Of a stretch of 64,000 bases of DNA, positions 1 to 13,102 are shown in pieces. The notes under the pieces are model-generated. The model was not told the origin of the DNA, ran no database searches, and saw only the letters and a list, made by a program, of their open reading frames with translations. The stretch lies in NCBI GenBank assembly GCA_029582155.1, contig CM055897.1, forward strand, positions 5,798,661 through 5,862,660, read 5' to 3'. The DNA comes from Panopea generosa (Eukaryota > Mollusca > Bivalvia > Adapedonta > Hiatellidae). The position numbers and the translations under genes are program-made. Positions within the stretch are counted from its first letter, which is position 1. Each line of letters starts with the position of its first letter.

Positions 1-299
1 ATATAATTGTGCTTATCATTAGAAATCGGTTTCAGTAATCGTCTTTAGTTGAGCGTTTTTTTTTTCTTGTTACATATTAAATGACAATATATTAACGTTG
101 CTGCATATCTAACATGCTGGTAAAGAACAACATGCGAGATGATCATTGTAAATGAAGTTGGAACATTTTACAAAGTCGAGTTGGGAAGCTCTTAAGTTGA
201 GAGAGATTTTAGTGAAACCCGTGGATTAAGCAAAAAATATAAGCATATGGTTGTACAATATAGTGAAAATAATGTGAAAAATGAGGTAGGGACTGTGGA

Positions 300-765
300 G
301 TAAACAAACTGCATCTGTCTGCCTGCATACATCTGTCTGTCTGTCTGTTTGTCTTGCAATATATGTCTATCTGTCAGTTCGTCAGACCAATTGACAGCCC
401 GTCCGCACGTACGAAACCATCCATCCATCCATCCATCCATCCATCCATCCATCCATCCATCCATCCATCCATCCATCCATCCATCCATCCATCCATCCAT
501 CCATCCATCCATCCATCCATCCATCCATCCATCCATCCATCCAACCACCAACCCACCCAACCACCAACCCATCCAACCATCCATCCATCCATCCATCCAT
601 CCATCCATCCATCCATCCATCCATCCATCCAAGATTTAGCTACATTGGTAATAAGCTGGGCACAGAAGAAGCCGTTTAAATACCCATTCGTTAGATCGTC
701 CGTCGATTTGTCTGTCCGTCCGTCCGTATCCATCCATCATCTGTCCGTCCATCCGTCCGTACATA
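300..765. repeat. (ATCC)n microsatellite with degenerate flanks
   Basis: A nearly pure CCAT tetranucleotide array runs from about 417 to 630, interrupted near 541-573 by CCAA/CCAC variants. Degenerate CTGT/GTCC tetranucleotides lie on both sides. The array is open in several frames on both strands only because a 4 bp repeat has a 12 bp coding period. It is non-coding. Confidence 0.95.
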
Positions 766-1030
766 CCAGTGCTATTTTAAGGGGTTATATGTCTGAAAAT
801 ACTGTCATTGTGGGTTAAGAACGGTTGTATATTTGGCGGATATACTCTATTATACTGACATGAGTAACCAATCTGAGTCAGTAAAGATGTTTTGAAACAA
901 ATATGCTTTTGATTTTTAGTATAAAGTTTAACCTTGGGAAATGTTATGACAAAAATGAGACAAGATATATTATAGAAATTAATTAATGAGACTGTGTGAA
1001 TCAAATAATCGTGAATCAAATAATAACGTT
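766..1030. other. 3' flank of the C1q gene
   Basis: AT-rich sequence between the microsatellite and the end of the C1q gene. No gene or repeat is recognised here. Confidence 0.5.
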
Positions 1031-1036
1031 TTTATT
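1031..1036 (-). terminator. Candidate polyadenylation signal of the C1q gene
   Basis: AATAAA on the minus strand, beginning six bases after the stop codon at 1042-1044. It is the closest canonical signal to the stop. Its use is inferred. Confidence 0.4.
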
Positions 1037-1041
1037 CTTTA

Positions 1042-4000
1042 TCAATTGTACAAATATAGTCCAGTAAATGATGTGAGTCGAAAAGCCTGTGACCCTTCGG
1101 CATGGAAACCAGTTCCAGCAACGTCTATCCAAACAGAGTCACCTTGCTTCAGTCGTATGGTCACTGTATTTCCTCCCTGTACGTCATGGTAGTCATGAAC
1201 ACCTTCTGCAACCGCATCAATAACGTTGACACTGTTTACCACTAGCTCAGCATTGATTTGATGTTGACCTCGTTGTCCAACTTCGAAGGAGAACATGTAA
1301 ACGCCGCCCTCCGGACAGGTGAACGCTCCAGTATGTATACTGTAACCATTGCCTTCGTTTGTTATAATCTTAAAACAAGATGAGTAAAATTACAGCAAAA
1401 CGATAAAAATTGACAACGTTTCATACATGTTTAGAAAATGCCATATTATTTTATTGGTGTGCAATATGTATATGGAACCATCACATGCATACTAGATTAT
1501 ATTGAAAGAGAAACATGGTCTTGCTTGATTATCGAATTGATAGTTTTGTATAAGTTGTGTTGTGTATGGGTGTGTCAAGATGCTTTTAAAGAATCATATT
1601 TCAAACCTTTGTCTAGCACACATTCTTATCGTAGCGAGAGCTGTCAGAAGATCCATGTACCTTACTTTCCGAGACATTATTAAATTTAAAGCAACTTGTA
1701 TTAAACATGAAAACTATATTTTAGTAATAAAACAGTATTTTTGTTCTGATTCAAAATTTTCTTTTGTTTTTAAATATGTACAATTGTTATGTGTATTATA
1801 ATACCATACATTACCCTATTAAACTTAATTGTTTGGTGGTTTCCAGGGTCTACGTCGTGATCAAGGTAGGCCGTGAAGGCAATGCCACCTTGGACTGTAA
1901 AACAAAATTTATTCAATGTATAAATGTAACAACTGCCTGCTATTTGTAAATGATTAAAATGTAACACTGTCAGCGAAATTAAGATGGCGATAGTTTGTAA
2001 AAATAAAGACACGTGTGATCATATAGCAGTCTAAATAAATCATCGTCATCAATAAGACAATGTATAAAGATTTACATATTCACCATTGGTAATTCATATA
2101 GGTAGTATTTAAATGTAATTATACTAAATTGATAGTACATCTATGAAATATTAAAACAGAGTGTCTTTACAATTCAAATAAGAATTATAAAACATATTAC
2201 CAAGAGAAGACAAGTAAAAATGATACAGCAGCATTAACACCATAATTACAAACCAGTTTGATAGGAGACAGCCACCACAGCAGCATTTACACCATCATTA
2301 CAAACAAGTGTGATAGGAAACAGTCATCACAGAAGCGTTAACACCATCAATACAAACAATGTGATAAGAGAAAGCCACCACAGCAGCGTTAACACCATCA
2401 ATACAAACAATTTGATAGGAGACAGCCACCACAGCAGCGACAACACCATCAATACAAACAAGTGTGATAGGAGGCAACCACCAGAGCAGCATTTACACCA
2501 TCATTACAAACCAGTTTGATAGGAAACAGTCATCACAGAAGCGTTAACACCATCAATACAAACAAATTTGATAAGAGACATCAACAACAGCAGCATTAAC
2601 ACCATCATTACAAACCAGTTTGATTGGAGATAACTACCACAGAAGCATTAACAATCATGACCAAAAAGTTTATTTAGAGACTGCCACGTCAGCAGCATTA
2701 AAAAACCATCATTACAAACCAGTTTGATAGACGACTTCCATCACAGAAGCATTAACACCTTCATTACAAACCAGTTTGATAGGTGAAAGCCACCACAGCA
2801 GCTTTAACATCATCATTACAAACCAGTTTAATTGGAGACAGCCACCACACCACCATTAACACCATAGTTACAAACCCGTTTGATAGGAGACAGCCACCAC
2901 AGCAGCATTAACACCTTAGTAACACATCAGTTTGATAGGAGACAGTCACCACAGCAGCATTAATATCAACATTACAAAGCAGTTTAATACATGTATGTGA
3001 CAGCCACCACAGCAGGAATAACACAATAATTACAAACCAGTTTGATAGGTGACAGCCACCCCGGCACCAATAACACCATTATTACAAACCAGCTTATTAT
3101 GCGACATCCACGACAGCAGCATCACCACCATCATTACAAACGAGTTTGTTAGGAGACAGCCCCGCAGCTGCATCACCACCATCATTACAAACGAGTTTGT
3201 TAGGAGACATCCCCGCAGCAGCATCACCACCATCATTACAAACGAGTTTGTTAGGAGACAGCCCCGCAGCAGCATCACCACCATCATTACAAACGAGTTT
3301 GTTAGGAGACAGCCCCGCAGCAGCATCACCACCACCATTACAAACGAGTTTGTTAGGAGACAGCCCCGCAGCAGCATCACCACCATCATTACAAACGAGT
3401 TTGTTAGGAGACAGCCCCGCAGCAGCATCACCACCACCATTACAAACGAGTTTGTTAGGAGACAGCCCCGCAGCAGCATCACCACCACCATTACAAACGA
3501 GTTTGTTAGGAGACAGCCCCGCAGCAGCATCACCACCATCATTACAAACGAGTTTGTTAGGAGACAGCCCCGCAGCAGCATCACCACCACCATTACAAAC
3601 GAGTTTGTTAGGAGACAGCTCCGCAGCAGCATCACCACCATCATTACAAACGAGTTTGTTAGGAGACAGCCAATACAGCAGCAATAACACAATCATTGCA
3701 AACCAGTTTGATAGGAGACAGCCTTCACAGCAGCAATAACACCATCATTACAAACCAATTTGATATGAGACAGCCACCACAGCAGCATTTACACCATCAT
3801 TACAAACCAGTTTGATAGGAGACAGCCACCATAGCAGCAATAACACCATCATTACAAACCAGTTTGATAGGAGACAGCCACCACAGCAGCATTTACACCA
3901 TCATTACAAATCAGTTTGATAGGAGACACCCACCACAGCAACATTTGCACCATCATTTCAAACCAGTTTGATAGGAGACAACCACCACAGCATATTAACA

Positions 4001-7000
4001 CCATCATTACAAAGCAGTTCTATAGGATACAGCCACGACAGCAGCACAAACATCATCATTACAAACTAGTTTGATAGGTTACAGCCACCACAGCAGCAAG
4101 AACATCATCATTACAAACCAGTTTAATAAAAGACAGCCACGACATCAGCATTAACACCATCATTACAAATCAGTTTGATAGGAGACAGCCACCACAGCAG
4201 CAAATAATTCATCATTAAAAACTAGTTTGATAGGTTACAGCCTCCATAGCAGCAATAACACCATCATTACAAACCAGTTGAATAGAAGACAGCCACGACA
4301 GCAGCATTAACATCATCATTACAAACAAGTTTGATAGGTGACAGCCATCACAGCACCAATAACATCATCATTACAAATCAGTTTGATAGGAGACAGCCAC
4401 GACAGCAGCAATCACACCATCATTACAAACCAGTTGAATAGAAGACAGCCACGACAGCAGCATTAACACCATAATTACAAATAAGTTTTGTAGGAGACAG
4501 CCCCCACAGCAGCAAAAAAAGCATCATTACCAACCAATTTGATAGGAGACAGCAACCACAGCAGCACTAACACAATCATTACAAACCAGTTTGATAGGTT
4601 ACAGCCACCACACATCATTAACATTATCATTACAAACCAGTTTTATCGGAGACAGCCATCACAGCAGCATAACACCATCATTACAAACCTGCTTGATATG
4701 AGACAGCCACAACAGCAGCATTAACACCGGAATTACAAACCAGTTTGATAGAAGGTAGCCACCACAGCAGTTATCACACCATAATAACAAATCAGTTTGA
4801 TGGGTGACAGCCATCACAGCACCAGTAACATCACCATTACAAACCCGTTTGATAGGAGACAGCCATCACAGCAGCACTAACACAATCATTACAAAACAGT
4901 TTGATAGGTTACAGCCACCACACATCATTAACATTATCATTACAAACCAGTTTTATCGGAGACAGCCATCACAGCAGCATTAACACCATCATTACAAACC
5001 CGTTTGATATGAGACAGCAACAACAGCAGCATTAACACCGGAATTACAAACCAGTTTGATAGAAGGTAGCCACCACAGCAGTTATCACACCATAATAACA
5101 AATCAGTTTGATGGGTGACAGCCATCACAGCACCATTAACATCACCATTACAAACCCGTTTGATAGGAGACAGCCACCACAGCAGCAATCACACCATCAT
5201 TACAAACCAATTAAATAGAAAACATCATCGACAGCAGCATTGACACAATCATTACAAACCAGTTTGTTAGGCGACAGACCCCACAGCAGCAATAACACTA
5301 TCAAACAAACAAGTGTGATAGGAAACACTCCCACATCAGCAATATCACCATAATTACAAACCAGTTTGATAGGAAACATCCACCACAGCAACATTTTCAC
5401 CATCATTACAAACCAGTTTGATAGGAAACAGCAACCACAGCAGCATTTACATCATCATTACAAACAAGTTTGATAGAAGACAGACACCACAGCAGCATTT
5501 ACACCATCATTACAAAACAGTTTGATAGGAGACAGCCAATACAGCAGCAATAACACAATCATTGCAAACCAGTTTGATAGGAGACAGCCAACACAGCAGC
5601 ATCATCACCATAATTGCGAACCAGTTTAATAGGAGACAGCCACCACAACAGAATTTACACCATCATTACAAACCAGTTTGATAGGAGACCGTCATTACAG
5701 CAGCTATAATATTATAATTACAAACCAGTTTGATAGGAGACAGCCCCTACAGCAGCAATAACACCATAATTACAAACCAATTTGATAGAAGACATCCACC
5801 AAAGCAGCATTTACATCATCATTGCAAACCAGTTTTATGTTCTGAAACTACTTATAACAAGAGTAACAGTAGTGTTGGTGTTATTGTTATATATGATTGG
5901 TATATCCCGATTCATTATCAACCCAGTCTGGCTTACACCTACGTTTCATATGTATTATAGCCTAGCTTTCATATAGGTTTCATACGTAATGTAACCTAGC
6001 TTACACAAACGTTTCATGCGTATTATAGCCTAGCTTACACTGACGTTTCATATTTATTATAGCTTGGCTCACACATACGTTTCATATGTATTATAGCCTA
6101 GCTCACACATACGTTTCATATGTATTTTAGTCTAGCATATACATAAATTCCAAACGTATTACAGCCTAGCTTAGTCTAGCTCGCACATACGTTTCGTATG
6201 TATTACAGCCTAGCTTACACATAAGTTTCATATATGTTATAGCCTATCTGATATATACGTTTCATACATATTATAGCCTAACTTATACATACGTTTCATA
6301 TGTATTATAGCCTAGCTTACAAATACTTTCCATACGTATTAGAGTCTACCTTACATATATGTTTCATATGTATAATATCCTACCTTACACATACGTTTCA
6401 TACGTATTCTAGCCTACATACACATCTATTTCATAAAAGTCACTGCCTAGCTTACAAATACGTTGAATTTGTATTATAGCATAGTTTACACATACGTATC
6501 ATACGTACTATAACAAAGCTTACACTTACATATATGTTTTATACATAATGTAACCTAGCTTACACATGTATTATAGCATAGCGTACACATAGTTTTCATA
6601 TGTATTATAGCTTGGCTTGCACATATATTTTATATGTATTATAGCATAGTTTACACATATGTGTCATATGTATTATAGTCTATCTTACACATATATTTCA
6701 TATGTGTTGTAGCAAATTTTACATATATGCTTTATATGTGTTATAGTCTATCTTACACATATGTTTCATATGTATTACAGCATAGCTTACACATAGTTTT
6801 CATATGTATTACAGCAAGGCTCACACATACGTTTCATATGTATTATAGTCAAGCATATACATACATTCCATACGTATTATAGCCTAGCTTTCACATAGTT
6901 TTCATATGTATTATAGCTTGGCATGCACATATATTTCATATGTATTATAGCATAGTTTACACATATGTTTCATATGTATTATAGCCTGACTTACACATAT

Positions 7001-10000
7001 TGTTTATAAGTATTATAGCATAATTTACAAATATGTTTCATATGTATTATATACAAACTTACACATACGTTTCATGCGTATTGTAACCAAGCTTACAGAT
7101 AGTTTTCATATGTAATCTAGCCTAGCTTACACATATGTTTCATATGTATTATAGCATTGTTTACACATATTTTTCATATGTACTATAGCCTATCTTACAC
7201 ATAGGTTTCATACGTATTATAGCCTAGCTTACACATATTTCTCATTTGTATTATAACCTAGCTTTCACAAACGTTTCATATGTATTATAGCCTAGCTTAC
7301 ACATGTTTCATACGTTTTATAGCCTAGCTTACACATATTTTTCATATGTATAATAACCTAGCTTACACATACGTTTCATATGTATTTTAGCTCAGCTTAC
7401 ACAAACGTTTCAAAAGTATTATAGTCTAGCTTACACATGCGTTTCATAAGCATTGTGTGATATTGATACCGATAACCATGAATTGATATTGTTGGATACT
7501 TGGTATTATGTATAGAATGTGGCTTAAATATATTACAAAACGAACATGCGTTTATCGATACCAGTAGATATGCCATTGAAGGTGAAGTAGTAAGTCATGA
7601 GATATAAAACTCTTTCACTATTGTGGTATTTTGCTTCTAATAACTGTGTTTATTTGTAATAATTAACTTTTCTGAAGTCATTTATATAATATATTAGATA
7701 AGCAGGTTTTGTACTATCTTTTGGATTTGATATATGGCATATAAAACTTGTTCATGACGTGTACGACAGATGTTTCAAAGTTGTACAAAATTAATGGGTA
7801 TGCATTGTGCCAGCGAAAAGCACAATATCGTATAAAGCAACACAAATAACCTGTGAACTTCAATTCCAAATAGGTATCAATACATCCAGTGGTATCCACC
7901 AAAACCGGAAGTAGTCGTTTCGGCCGAGATCCGGTTCGTTCTAGTTATGATTTTTCTTACTTACCGATTTTGCTTCATATGGGCACTGTTCGTGGTATAC
8001 TGAGAGACGCTTTCACGTTTCACAATAAAGTATCATTTAAATCACCGGTAGCTACCGTAACCAAATTGATTGATTGATTCTTTCAAACGCAACGATTTGA
8101 CATTGAATTGTAAATGTTATTGTCTGAACCTATGTTTAACCTTACAATGTATGAACGAATCTCTTGTTGTATCGTAATTTGTCAAGCTTAACAATTTACA
8201 ATTTGTCTGTATAAGTTACTATTTAAACCTGTAATTAAGCCTTAGCAATGGCTTCTTTCTGTTTATATACTATGTAAAACAACGATACACTCAGTGACTC
8301 GTTGGTACATTTTTAACGATTGACGAATACCAAACCGTTACAATTATATAAACATGTAAATATACAATATACTTGTTTTTGATATGTTTCCATCTTCTTA
8401 CCTTGTCTTTTAACTATGCCATTTTCTTTGCCACAATTTTGACGATGTTCACTGTTGCTCTCCTCATGTTTGATTTCAGACTCGTCCTTAGTTTTGATTT
8501 GCTCCGTGTTGAGTTTTTTGTGAAGCGTAACTTTCTTCTCTTGATGGAATTCTTTCGCACGACTTGTAGATTTGTCATCATGGACGTCTACGTTCTTTTG
8601 TGCAGGGTCTTTATTAGCATGTACTGGAACATTCTCCTTCTGATAAAGCAACTCTCGCTCAAGTTTCGCAATTAGTTCAGCTTGTTTGTTGACTTGTAGT
8701 TGTTGATTTTCAATAGTCATCACTTGTTTGTTGATTTGCAGTTGTTGATTTTCAATAGTCATCGCTTGTTTGTTTATTTGTAGTTGTTGATCTTCAATAG
8801 TCATCGCTTGTTTATTGATGTGTTCTTGTTGTTCACCAACAGTTGAACGAAGGATTTTGATGTCATTTTTACTTGACCTGGGATGCAACATATAAGAAGA
8901 GTTACCGACAGGATAACGCGATCTTAATGCGTTTGTTTATACGAAAGGGGTATCATTATTATCTTTTTCAGGTTAAAAATAATTTATTTTCTTGTTAGAA
9001 AAATAATTAACTTTGCAAATTAACCTCATTGGACATGTATATATGAAATAAAATATGTATAATATAAAACAGTCGTGACATATAAAGTTCTTCCAAACTA
9101 TACATGAAAAAAGTAATAATAATAATAATCAAGAATAAATATTATCAAAACTAAACACATTAAAACCCGACCAGTTCTCGTAGTAAAGGTTCTTTAGGTA
9201 CGAGTTCTATGTATCAAAACTTCCGCAGATTAATGATACTTCACTTTTACAAAATATTTAACAGTATATTTATTAACGTAATATTTGGTTGTATGACTTG
9301 TTAACACATTTATTTGCCATGTGACTAATAATTTTTCCTCAAAACGGCATATATGAGAAAACTTATTTTGATTTATATAAAGGCAATATGCCCATTATTG
9401 GATGTAATGTTTAGGTCGTCACTATTTAAAATCATGAAAGTGTCTGCTTATACTGAACCGTTATATTCATGTTAAATCGCCATGTGCTCGGAATCTAATA
9501 CGTTTTATTTGATATGGTATCAACCTTATGAAAATAAATACCATGATTATCAATTTATCAATAACAAAACTCGTGGTATTATTAAGGTAAGACTTCTGGA
9601 GCATATCTCACGATATTATTTTGTTTAATCCTGCATTTAATCTTCGACTCATCTGATTTACATTAAACTCGCATATGTTGTATGTTGTAGTTACTAGAAG
9701 TCTGATTTACTTTGGCTGTTTTGTGTGTTTTCAATGTGATATTTTTATCACCTTCTACAAAACTATGATACCTGACTTTATTGTTAGAAGAAATGTCAGA
9801 ATGGATCTGAGTAAGAACATCGTTCTAAACCTTTCATAAATAATAAAGTTTTTTGGACAAAGCTCTGCTCCAAGCCACGAATCTAGCTGCAAAAGTTAAG
9901 GTAAATTATATTGATCTTTAACCACCCAGGAACGTGGGTGTCTGACAGTCACGTGATGTGTTCGAAGGTGAATTGTGATTTAAGCAAAGTTAAATCTGAC

Positions 10001-10135
10001 TTACATTTGATTGATCTCGAGAGCGGAAAGTCGCTGTAAAACATCGTCATCATCACGAATCCGTGCAGTACAGACGCTATTTAATATGAACAGAATCATA
10101 GCTGCTTTAACACAAAGACGCCAACACCGATCCAT
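1042..10135 (-). CDS. Secreted coiled-coil C1q-domain-containing protein (4 exons)
   Basis: Exons in transcript order are 10135-10005, 8877-8402, 1894-1815 and 1368-1042. All introns have GT...AG ends, the phases fit, and the spliced frame is 337 aa plus stop. Exon 1 encodes a hydrophobic signal peptide (AAMILFILNSVCTA, about residues 11-24) and an acidic stretch. Exon 2 encodes a coiled coil with four 14-residue repeats (residues 64-119, consensus INKQAMTIENQQLQ), then a charged Lys/Glu-rich linker with one Cys near residue 189. Exons 3-4 encode a complete C1q/TNF-like globular domain (residues 204-337), with IAFTAYL at its start, GAFTCPEGGVYMFSF in the middle and FTGLYLYN at the C-terminus. 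Bivalve C1q proteins are generally soluble innate-immune lectins that oligomerise through such coiled coils; that role is inferred here. A decayed copy lies at 13.1-20.4 kb. The start is the only Met that gives a signal peptide, and the spliced frame looks intact. Confidence 0.88.
2219..5850. repeat. Intronic minisatellite 1, unit about 51-52 bp
   Basis: About 70 tandem units fill the first half of intron 2 of the C1q gene. The typical unit contains CATTACAAACCAGTTTGATA followed by GGAGACAGCCACCACAGCAG. The outer units have diverged and the centre is homogenised. Units of 51 bp keep all frames open, which creates long but meaningless reading frames on both strands. Confidence 0.95.
3119..3677. 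repeat. Homogenised core of minisatellite 1
   Basis: About eleven nearly identical 51 bp units differ from the surrounding units in sharing CAAACGAGTTTGTTAGGAG and GCCCCGCAGCAGCATCACC. Variation is mostly a TCA/CCA alternation. This indicates recent local amplification within an older array. Confidence 0.9.
5930..7450. repeat. Intronic minisatellite 2, unit about 34 bp
   Basis: About 45 units built on TAGCCTAGCTTACACATA followed by CGTTTCATATGTATTA. Many units contain ACATATG-TTT-CATATGT, a 7 bp stem with a TTT loop. The array lies in the second half of intron 2 of the C1q gene. A short paralogous array is at 17,047-17,525. Confidence 0.95.
7451..8401. other. Rest of C1q intron 2, with a possible SINE tail
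   Basis: Mostly single-copy AT-rich intron. From about 7,890 to 8,085 there is a moderately GC-rich piece ending in TTGATTGATTGATT, which resembles the microsatellite tails of SINEs elsewhere in the window. No convincing A and B boxes were found, so the SINE reading is weak. Confidence 0.3.
8878..10004. other. C1q intron 1, conserved in the paralogous copy
   Basis: Intron between exons 1 and 2. Stretches around 9,360-9,530 match 19,150-19,310 of the pseudogene copy closely, for example TCTAATACGTTTTATTTGAT in both. This shows the duplication included introns. No element is seen inside it. Confidence 0.6.
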
Positions 10136-10255
10136 TTTGGTTTAAGTTGTATGCACAACTAAAATGTATGTTAGAGTATACATTACTCCTTATCATTAAT
10201 GCGGCTCAGTGACTATTTCCTGAAAGAGAATTTCAATGATACACATGTTGAGCTC
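10136..10255 (-). promoter_or_regulatory. Upstream region of the C1q gene, retained in the duplicate
   Basis: About 110 bp immediately 5' of the start codon aligns with 20,351-20,505, upstream of the pseudogene copy. Shared pieces include CTCCTTATCATTAA or close variants, and a TGTATA(C/G)T motif that could serve as a TATA-like element. The paralogous copy has roughly 40 extra bp next to the ATG. The promoter function is inferred from position only. Confidence 0.4.
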
Positions 10256-10649
10256 TCCGATGGTATATTTTTCTAGTGACCGTTCCGAGATGGTTAACCC
10301 TTATATCACTTCATATCTATGTATGAAGTATACTCATTATAATTGTTTTGTTCTGCTTCAGTGACTTTGTTCTCTGAAGGTTGGTTCTACATTTTCTTAT
10401 ATCTTAAATAATTAATTGGCCGACCAATATGTGTAATACATGTTATTAAAATACGTAGGGTATGTATATGCTTTTACTATATTGTTATTATTATTCACTA
10501 TATTGGATACACGAGTCAGTCTTAAAACCAGATATATTTATTTTCACTTATGTAGGAACTCTGGGCTCAAATCCCAGTAGTTGAAAAACAACATGAAAAC
10601 AGGTGATGTAAAGAAATGTCTGTGTTTTTAAAGACAATATTTTTCTGTT

Positions 10650-11110
10650 AAGGACGATTTCTATAGTTTTTGACACGTTTTTGCTATGGATAGAATTTTA
10701 AATTCCCAGTGTTCAAGTATAATATATAATCATGCAATATCAGACATAAAAAGCACATGCTACCGTACATGTTTTTTAAGTATTACCTCGTCATAAACAT
10801 ACCAGTCCTTGTAAGTCGGCGAAAAAATGTAGATTGAACAAGCAATGCGAAAAAAAAAAATTAAAATTGTGTTCATCTAGTATTTAATTGAAACTTTACA
10901 TACATGCATGCATATAATATAAATTTTCATGGAAATGGTAATTATAAGCAAGCATTTATTTGTTTGGGGTTTTAAAAGCAAAATCATTTCGGGAGAGTGC
11001 CAATTGTTTTACAATTTTGTTAAAAAATATAGCGTTTCTTTTAATATTTTGATATAGTGTATAGATAAATTTTGCTTAAAGCCTAGAAAGTGCAAAACAC
11101 TCTCTGATAC
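10650..11110 (+). repeat. Dispersed 450 bp repeat family, copy a
   Basis: First of three same-strand copies (others at 26,757-27,205 and 40,257-40,710). They align end to end with substitutions and small indels. Shared landmarks are CGATT-CTATAG at the start, GTTACCGTACA or a close variant, CAAGCAATGCGAAAAA, ATCTAGTATTTAA, and GGCAGAGTGCCAATT near the end. No coding potential, terminal inverted repeat, or tRNA-like boxes are visible. Confidence 0.8.
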
Positions 11111-13102
11111 ATATTCATTAATGTGAGTGTGTTTGTGTGTGCATGTGTGTTGCCCTTTTGTAAAATCAATAGTACTTGTACAAGTATTTGGAAATATTTG
11201 TATGGTTATAATATTTTAAATCATTAAGGGACATATATGTGGGATGTCTAAGCTGCTAACTTTGGGAAATAGATTGGTACATGTACGTGTATGCACAATA
11301 CTATTGGCTAGTTTTTGTGCGGTGACAATGGTACAGTGTTGCTGGATATATTTGAGTTGTGGGATCAAACTTTGCTAGGTTCAGAGACTTACATTTTGAT
11401 TCTATATTATACCAATGTTTATTGACCATGTCTAAAGAAAATACATGATCATGAAATTGATGCACTGCCCAATTTAACATTGTAATCACAAGAACTTTCT
11501 TGATATGCCAGAATGCAGATTGAGTGTATGCTGTTTTGATTCTGCATGACTGATTGATACATGGACCTTTCGATAAACACACACTTACATCTCACCTCTG
11601 AGGTCGGGAATTTAATCCTTACTCGGTCCATAAACATTATGTGACAATGTGCTTATTTCTTGCAGAATAACGGATCTTATGTTTAGATTCATTCCGAGGT
11701 CGTCTCCGTTTGTAAAACTTGATCAAAAACATATATAATCAGCGATTTTATAGTTCAACTGGTAAAGCCAAACACAGAGAGCGTTACTTTTAAACACCGA
11801 CCGATATCGACATTATATCATATCATATCTATGTTTAATGTAAACATGTGAAATGACATATTGAATGCTACAGTTTAGGCATATGATGATCTACATATGT
11901 TCCATTTACAAATAACTTTGACACAAATACTGGCATATTTGGAGAATTATTGAAAAGGTGTGGTTGTATTGGATGTCTATGTATTCCAAAGGTATTATCA
12001 CTTGCTATAAAGTTTCGTATTTTTTCCCAAACAATTTCATTTGTTCAGTTTTGTTGGAAAATGACTTACATGGGTTTGAGGTTCGGATAGAAAATTCCGT
12101 TCCGTCATATTATTCCAAACGTTACGTCATTGGTGTTTTCAACGTCACAGCGTGATATTTTTATATCAATTCCATGGTTAAAATGCAAATAACCTTGTAC
12201 GGTATGCAAGAAATATATATTTTTAATTACGTTCTGACTTAAAAAACACAACAATATATTTATATAAAGTTAAAAATGCACACATTCTTTTTGCGCGGGG
12301 TGACGTTGTTGTGGCGTTTGGGGTTGTGTGGGGGTGAACGATTGTCTTACATTACGAGTTTCTTCTTCTGCTGCTTTTGGAGACAGGTAAAGGGGGTAAT
12401 CCAAACATCCGTTCTGTCATTGTAGTTTATTTAACACAATACATTAGAAATATCAATATTTTTTATGTTTAAACGAATTGAAAACAAATATAATAATAGG
12501 CTTTTTACTATTAGTTTGATAATTAATTGTCATGAATGATACATTATAGATCAATTTATCAAACAAATAAAGAAAAATACGCTTACCTTTTATTTATTCA
12601 GATCATCTCTATAAGTAAGGAACATGGGTTTAAGATGTTATAAATAACCTTTACATATATGTGTAGGTCTATAGTCTCGGGAAAACTTCAAAGACAACAT
12701 CAAACTTTGGATATATCCCTGTTTTCAACTCGCAAGAGCCGAGATAAAAACAATAGCAAGCGATGAATAATCGAATATATGAGACTTTCTTATATTTTTT
12801 GATTTTTTTTACATTCCTGCATATATGTGGTACGAGTAAAATGAACGTATATTTACATTTTGATTATATAACATGTTTATTTAAACGGCAATATAACTGT
12901 TTTCTATCAACTTGATTTGAAGTATATTGATAATGACATGACACGTTTGTATTAGTTCGATCAACTGTAACAATTCCGTTTTTGTCTTTCAGGATAAAGT
13001 TTTATCTGAGGAATAAATAATGACAAGATAATGATGAGATATATCAGATATATTAACTGCCTACACACAATGACTGAATCATTAACTTTTCTGTATTGTA
13101 AA
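11111..13102. other. Spacer between the C1q gene and its decayed copy
   Basis: No gene is recognised. A SINE-like fragment lies at 11,560-11,700. A piece at 12,065-12,100 (GGGTTTGAGGTTCGGATAGA) recurs in inverted orientation near 25,160-25,185. The rest is AT-rich and apparently single-copy. Confidence 0.5.
11560..11700 (+). mobile_element. tRNA-derived SINE fragment (family B)
   Basis: A B-box-like stretch (GTCGGGAATTTAATCC) is followed by TCGGTCCATAAACATTATGTGA. This matches the order B box then CTCCATAAACAATATGTGA in the copy near 28,470. Degenerate and partial. Confidence 0.45.

Noticed and set aside
192-818. Several overlapping open frames in the (ATCC)n array
   Set aside because: Pure products of a tetranucleotide repeat open in many frames on both strands; no start context or domain.
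3030-3739. Four long open frames of about 200 aa on both strands
   Set aside because: The 51 bp unit is a multiple of three, so all frames without a stop in the unit stay open. They lie inside an intron of the C1q gene.
2219-7450. CRISPR-like regular repeats
   Set aside because: Units are contiguous with no unique spacers; these are intronic minisatellites in an animal genome.
8373-8675. Plus-strand frame of 100 aa (and 17,711-17,956 in the paralogue)
   Set aside because: Antisense shadow of C1q exon 2; the paralogous frame is the shadow of exon 2'.
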